Shown: one piece after another, positions 29,426 through 31,302 of the stretch | Layout: the number at the start of each line of letters is the position of its first letter | How positions within the stretch are numbered: the first letter of the stretch is position 1 | DNA from: Hymenochaete sp. R1 | Taxonomy: Eukaryota > Basidiomycota > Agaricomycetes > Hymenochaetales > Hymenochaetaceae | Assembly: GCA_019400425.1 (NCBI GenBank) | Contig: JAFREE010000219.1 | Span: forward strand, 1-31,302 | Direction of reading: 5' to 3' | Length of the DNA stretch: 31,302 bases | The notes under the pieces: model-generated | Database searches by the model: none | What the model was told of the DNA's origin: nothing | What the model saw: the letters and a program-made list of their open reading frames with translations, nothing else | Translations under genes and position numbers: made by a program

Positions 29426-31131
29426 ATGTCGAGCTCGCCACTGAAATCCGTTTTGGACCACTATCAACATAGTGAGTGACTTTCGTTTCAGCGACGCCAA
29501 CCAGCAGTGTGCCCGTTTACTAACGCATTCATTATATGCAGTACAACAGATTGATGAAGAGATCTTTTTGGCACTGCAGATCATTGGAGGTCACATCCTT
29601 CTTCCAATACTCGTCCTCACGGTCATATTCTCTAAGAAAGTGAAGCGACACCCTGTGTTTATAAATTTCTGCGTGTCATGGATCATATCGTCCGTTGCAT
29701 ACTCTTTACTGTAAGTATATTTTTAAAATTGCCGAGGGACATGGTCTGAGCTAATGCTATACTGCATATGACAGACTTTATCGAGGCCGGAGTACGGATG
29801 ATTCACTGTCCTTGAACCCATCGTCTGATATGTGCCTCATGCAATCAGCACTTATCAATGGCGCACAGGCTTTGTGAGTAGCTACTGGCTACAATTTAGA
29901 ATATGAAAGCTAAGGAGCATACCTTAACAGCACGGGATTCTCTTATCTCTCGTTACTCATTCATGTGAGCCTCGTCGTTCCTACGCTGTCTCTGCAACGC
30001 TTTGTTTATGTCAAATATCGTTCAATACAGCTCATACTAGTATTATGGTCTTTAAGGAATGGGCATCCTGGAATTGATGTCAAAATGAAAGAACGGGCTC
30101 AGAGCCTGCTGGCCCGGGAGACGTTGCTCGTAATTGTGGTATGGTTGTTCAAGTCGTTGGTGTTTTATCCACCATGTGAATAAATGCCTCTTCTCACGTG
30201 CGATCATATAGCTCATTGGTTCTCCTGTATTTTTATTCGTCGCTTTTGTTGCTGCAACCGTGCTGGTATGTTGAAGACTTGCCCTCTCCTGGATAGATCT
30301 GAAAATGCTTTCAAAAGGCCGGTAGATCACTCGCAATAGATCAGGGAACAGACCAAGTTATACCTGGTACTAATCTTGCAGTTCCAACTGCATTTTATTG
30401 CATCGTCATTCAAAACGGGAATTCTCCAGCGGATCTGAAACTGTATTACTCTTCAGCTCTTCAAAATTTGTAAATAAAGTGCTGACTTCTTTTTTTAGCT
30501 TCAATGCATCTACTATCTTCACTTGTGCTACATCGCTCGTCTCATTGGGCATAGAAAGTGCGAGTGGGACTTGCACGGTGCTATAACTTATTGATGATCC
30601 CTGTTAGTTCATGCAGCAGTCTTTCTATACAAGAATCGACGCTCTTTTAACATGCTCCTGGAAGTTCATTACAGGAGCTGGTTCACCCCCTTTCTACGCC
30701 TTGTCGCGTTTGGTACTTACCGTACTGTAGCCTTAAGGTATACTGTTCCTCCTCTCGACGTTTTCAATCTCTGCGCACATATCTAACGTCATATAGTTTA
30801 CCTATTGCGCTGCTGCTTAAGCCTGAAATGACCCTTCTTGTCGGTCTCACTCATAAAAATCTTTTTAACGGCGTGATAAACTACATCGAAGCTAGCAGTG
30901 AGTGTCTGTGCCTTTTGAAACTGTATCTTTAACAAATCAGTTCAAAGTTCCTCTCGTCGCATTTCTTATTTTCGCTTCGGAGAAGGTAAGTCGTTGTCGC
31001 TCCATATTCTGCTCCTAACTCACACTACTTCAATATTATCAATAACGCACCAGGACATCATCAGCGCATGGTTCTTCTGGAAAGCGACAGGAAAGCCGAA
31101 CGTACTCAACGAACCGACGCAATCCCATTAA
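29426..31131 (+). CDS. Seven-transmembrane receptor-like protein (mushroom-expanded type)
   Basis: Twelve exons keep frame: 29426-29471, 29542-29710, 29775-29873, 29931-29964, 30031-30138, 30212-30265, 30318-30442, 30499-30557, 30608-30737, 30797-30897, 30948-30985 and 31054-31131, encoding 346 residues. Exons of only 34, 38, 46, 54 and 59 nt explain why no long frame is visible. Hydrophobic segments fit seven membrane passes: HILLPILVLTVIF; INFCVSWIISSVAYSLL; INGAQAFTGFSYLSLLIH; LLVIVLIGSPVFLFVAFVA; STIFTCATSLVSLGIEIHAA; VAFGTYRTVALSLPIALLL; and IPLVAFLIFASEK. The pattern (SKKVKRHPVFINFCVSWI, then CLMQSALINGAQA, then DIISAWFFWK) matches a receptor-like family numerous in Agaricomycetes. It is not STE3-like. 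The ligand is unknown; location is probably the plasma membrane. Some splice sites, especially around exons 7 and 11, were chosen by frame and hydrophobicity. Confidence 0.82.
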
Positions 31132-31302
31132 ACAATTTGAATCATCGTCGCGTTACGCTAGATTTTCAATATCTTGGAATGGCTTTAGACATTAATATTG
31201 GTGCGCAGTAGCTACGGTTGAAGATGTACAGTGGAACGTCAAAAGTTTATGAACACTCACTTTCTCACGCCCCCAAATTTTCACTTTAAATCCCTAAATC
31301 AC
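31132..31302. other. 3' flank of the seven-transmembrane gene
   Basis: AT-rich sequence to the window end; no feature seen. Confidence 0.4.

Noticed and set aside
29426..31131. STE3-like pheromone receptor
   Set aside because: The membrane segments and landmarks fit a different mushroom receptor-like family, and STE3 signatures are not seen.
1..31302. tRNA genes, rRNA genes and CRISPR arrays
   Set aside because: None recognised by eye; CRISPR arrays are not expected in a fungal nuclear genome. A covariance-model scan was not possible here.

Overview
The window reads as nuclear DNA of a mushroom-forming basidiomycete (Agaricomycetes). Genes are split by many short GT-AG introns (about 49-96 nt) with CTAAC/CTGAC-like branch sites. 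The gene content fits too: two FunK1 fungal-type kinases, a tyrosine-kinase-like kinase beside decayed tetratricopeptide repeats, a mushroom-type seven-transmembrane protein, and eukaryotic RPS20. I rebuilt exon structures by hand; every multi-exon model below keeps frame across all of its junctions.

Layout. 1-969: GC-rich unknown ORF, open at the left edge. 1604-3808 (-): TKL-type kinase followed in the same frame, after one stop, by a decaying TPR array. 4820-7625 (+): three-exon cation/Ca2+ exchanger of the CCX/NCLX type. 8119-8915 (-): Ser/Gly-rich, probably GPI-anchored surface protein. 9846-14972: left arm of a large inverted repeat. 14973-22279: unique spacer with a small secreted protein gene (15274-15597), a ten-exon inositol polyphosphate 5-phosphatase (16526-20090) and an unknown gene (20957-21787). 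22280-27421: right arm, inverted. 27628-28182 (+): RPS20. 28469-28721 (-): another small secreted protein gene. 29426-31131 (+): twelve-exon seven-transmembrane protein.

Each arm of about 5.1 kb carries the same cassette, in this order from the outer end: a small secreted protein (83 aa), a conserved block with a short ORF, a second small secreted protein (104/106 aa), a decayed gene remnant, and a FunK1 kinase (686/682 aa) pointing into the spacer. Both kinases and all four secreted-protein genes are intact in both arms.

The most interesting signal is a set of six tiny two-exon genes from four sequence groups. They are easily missed because exon 1 is only a signal peptide. In all six the intron is in phase 0 just after the signal peptide, and exon 2 encodes a short mature protein with two cysteines close to the C-terminus. 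Two groups, one in the arms and one in the spacer, share the terminus C-x3-C-x2-G-W-x2-stop. The grouping of these putative secreted peptides with duplicated FunK1 kinases and a seven-transmembrane protein is the main candidate for an undescribed system. Any functional link between them is inference.
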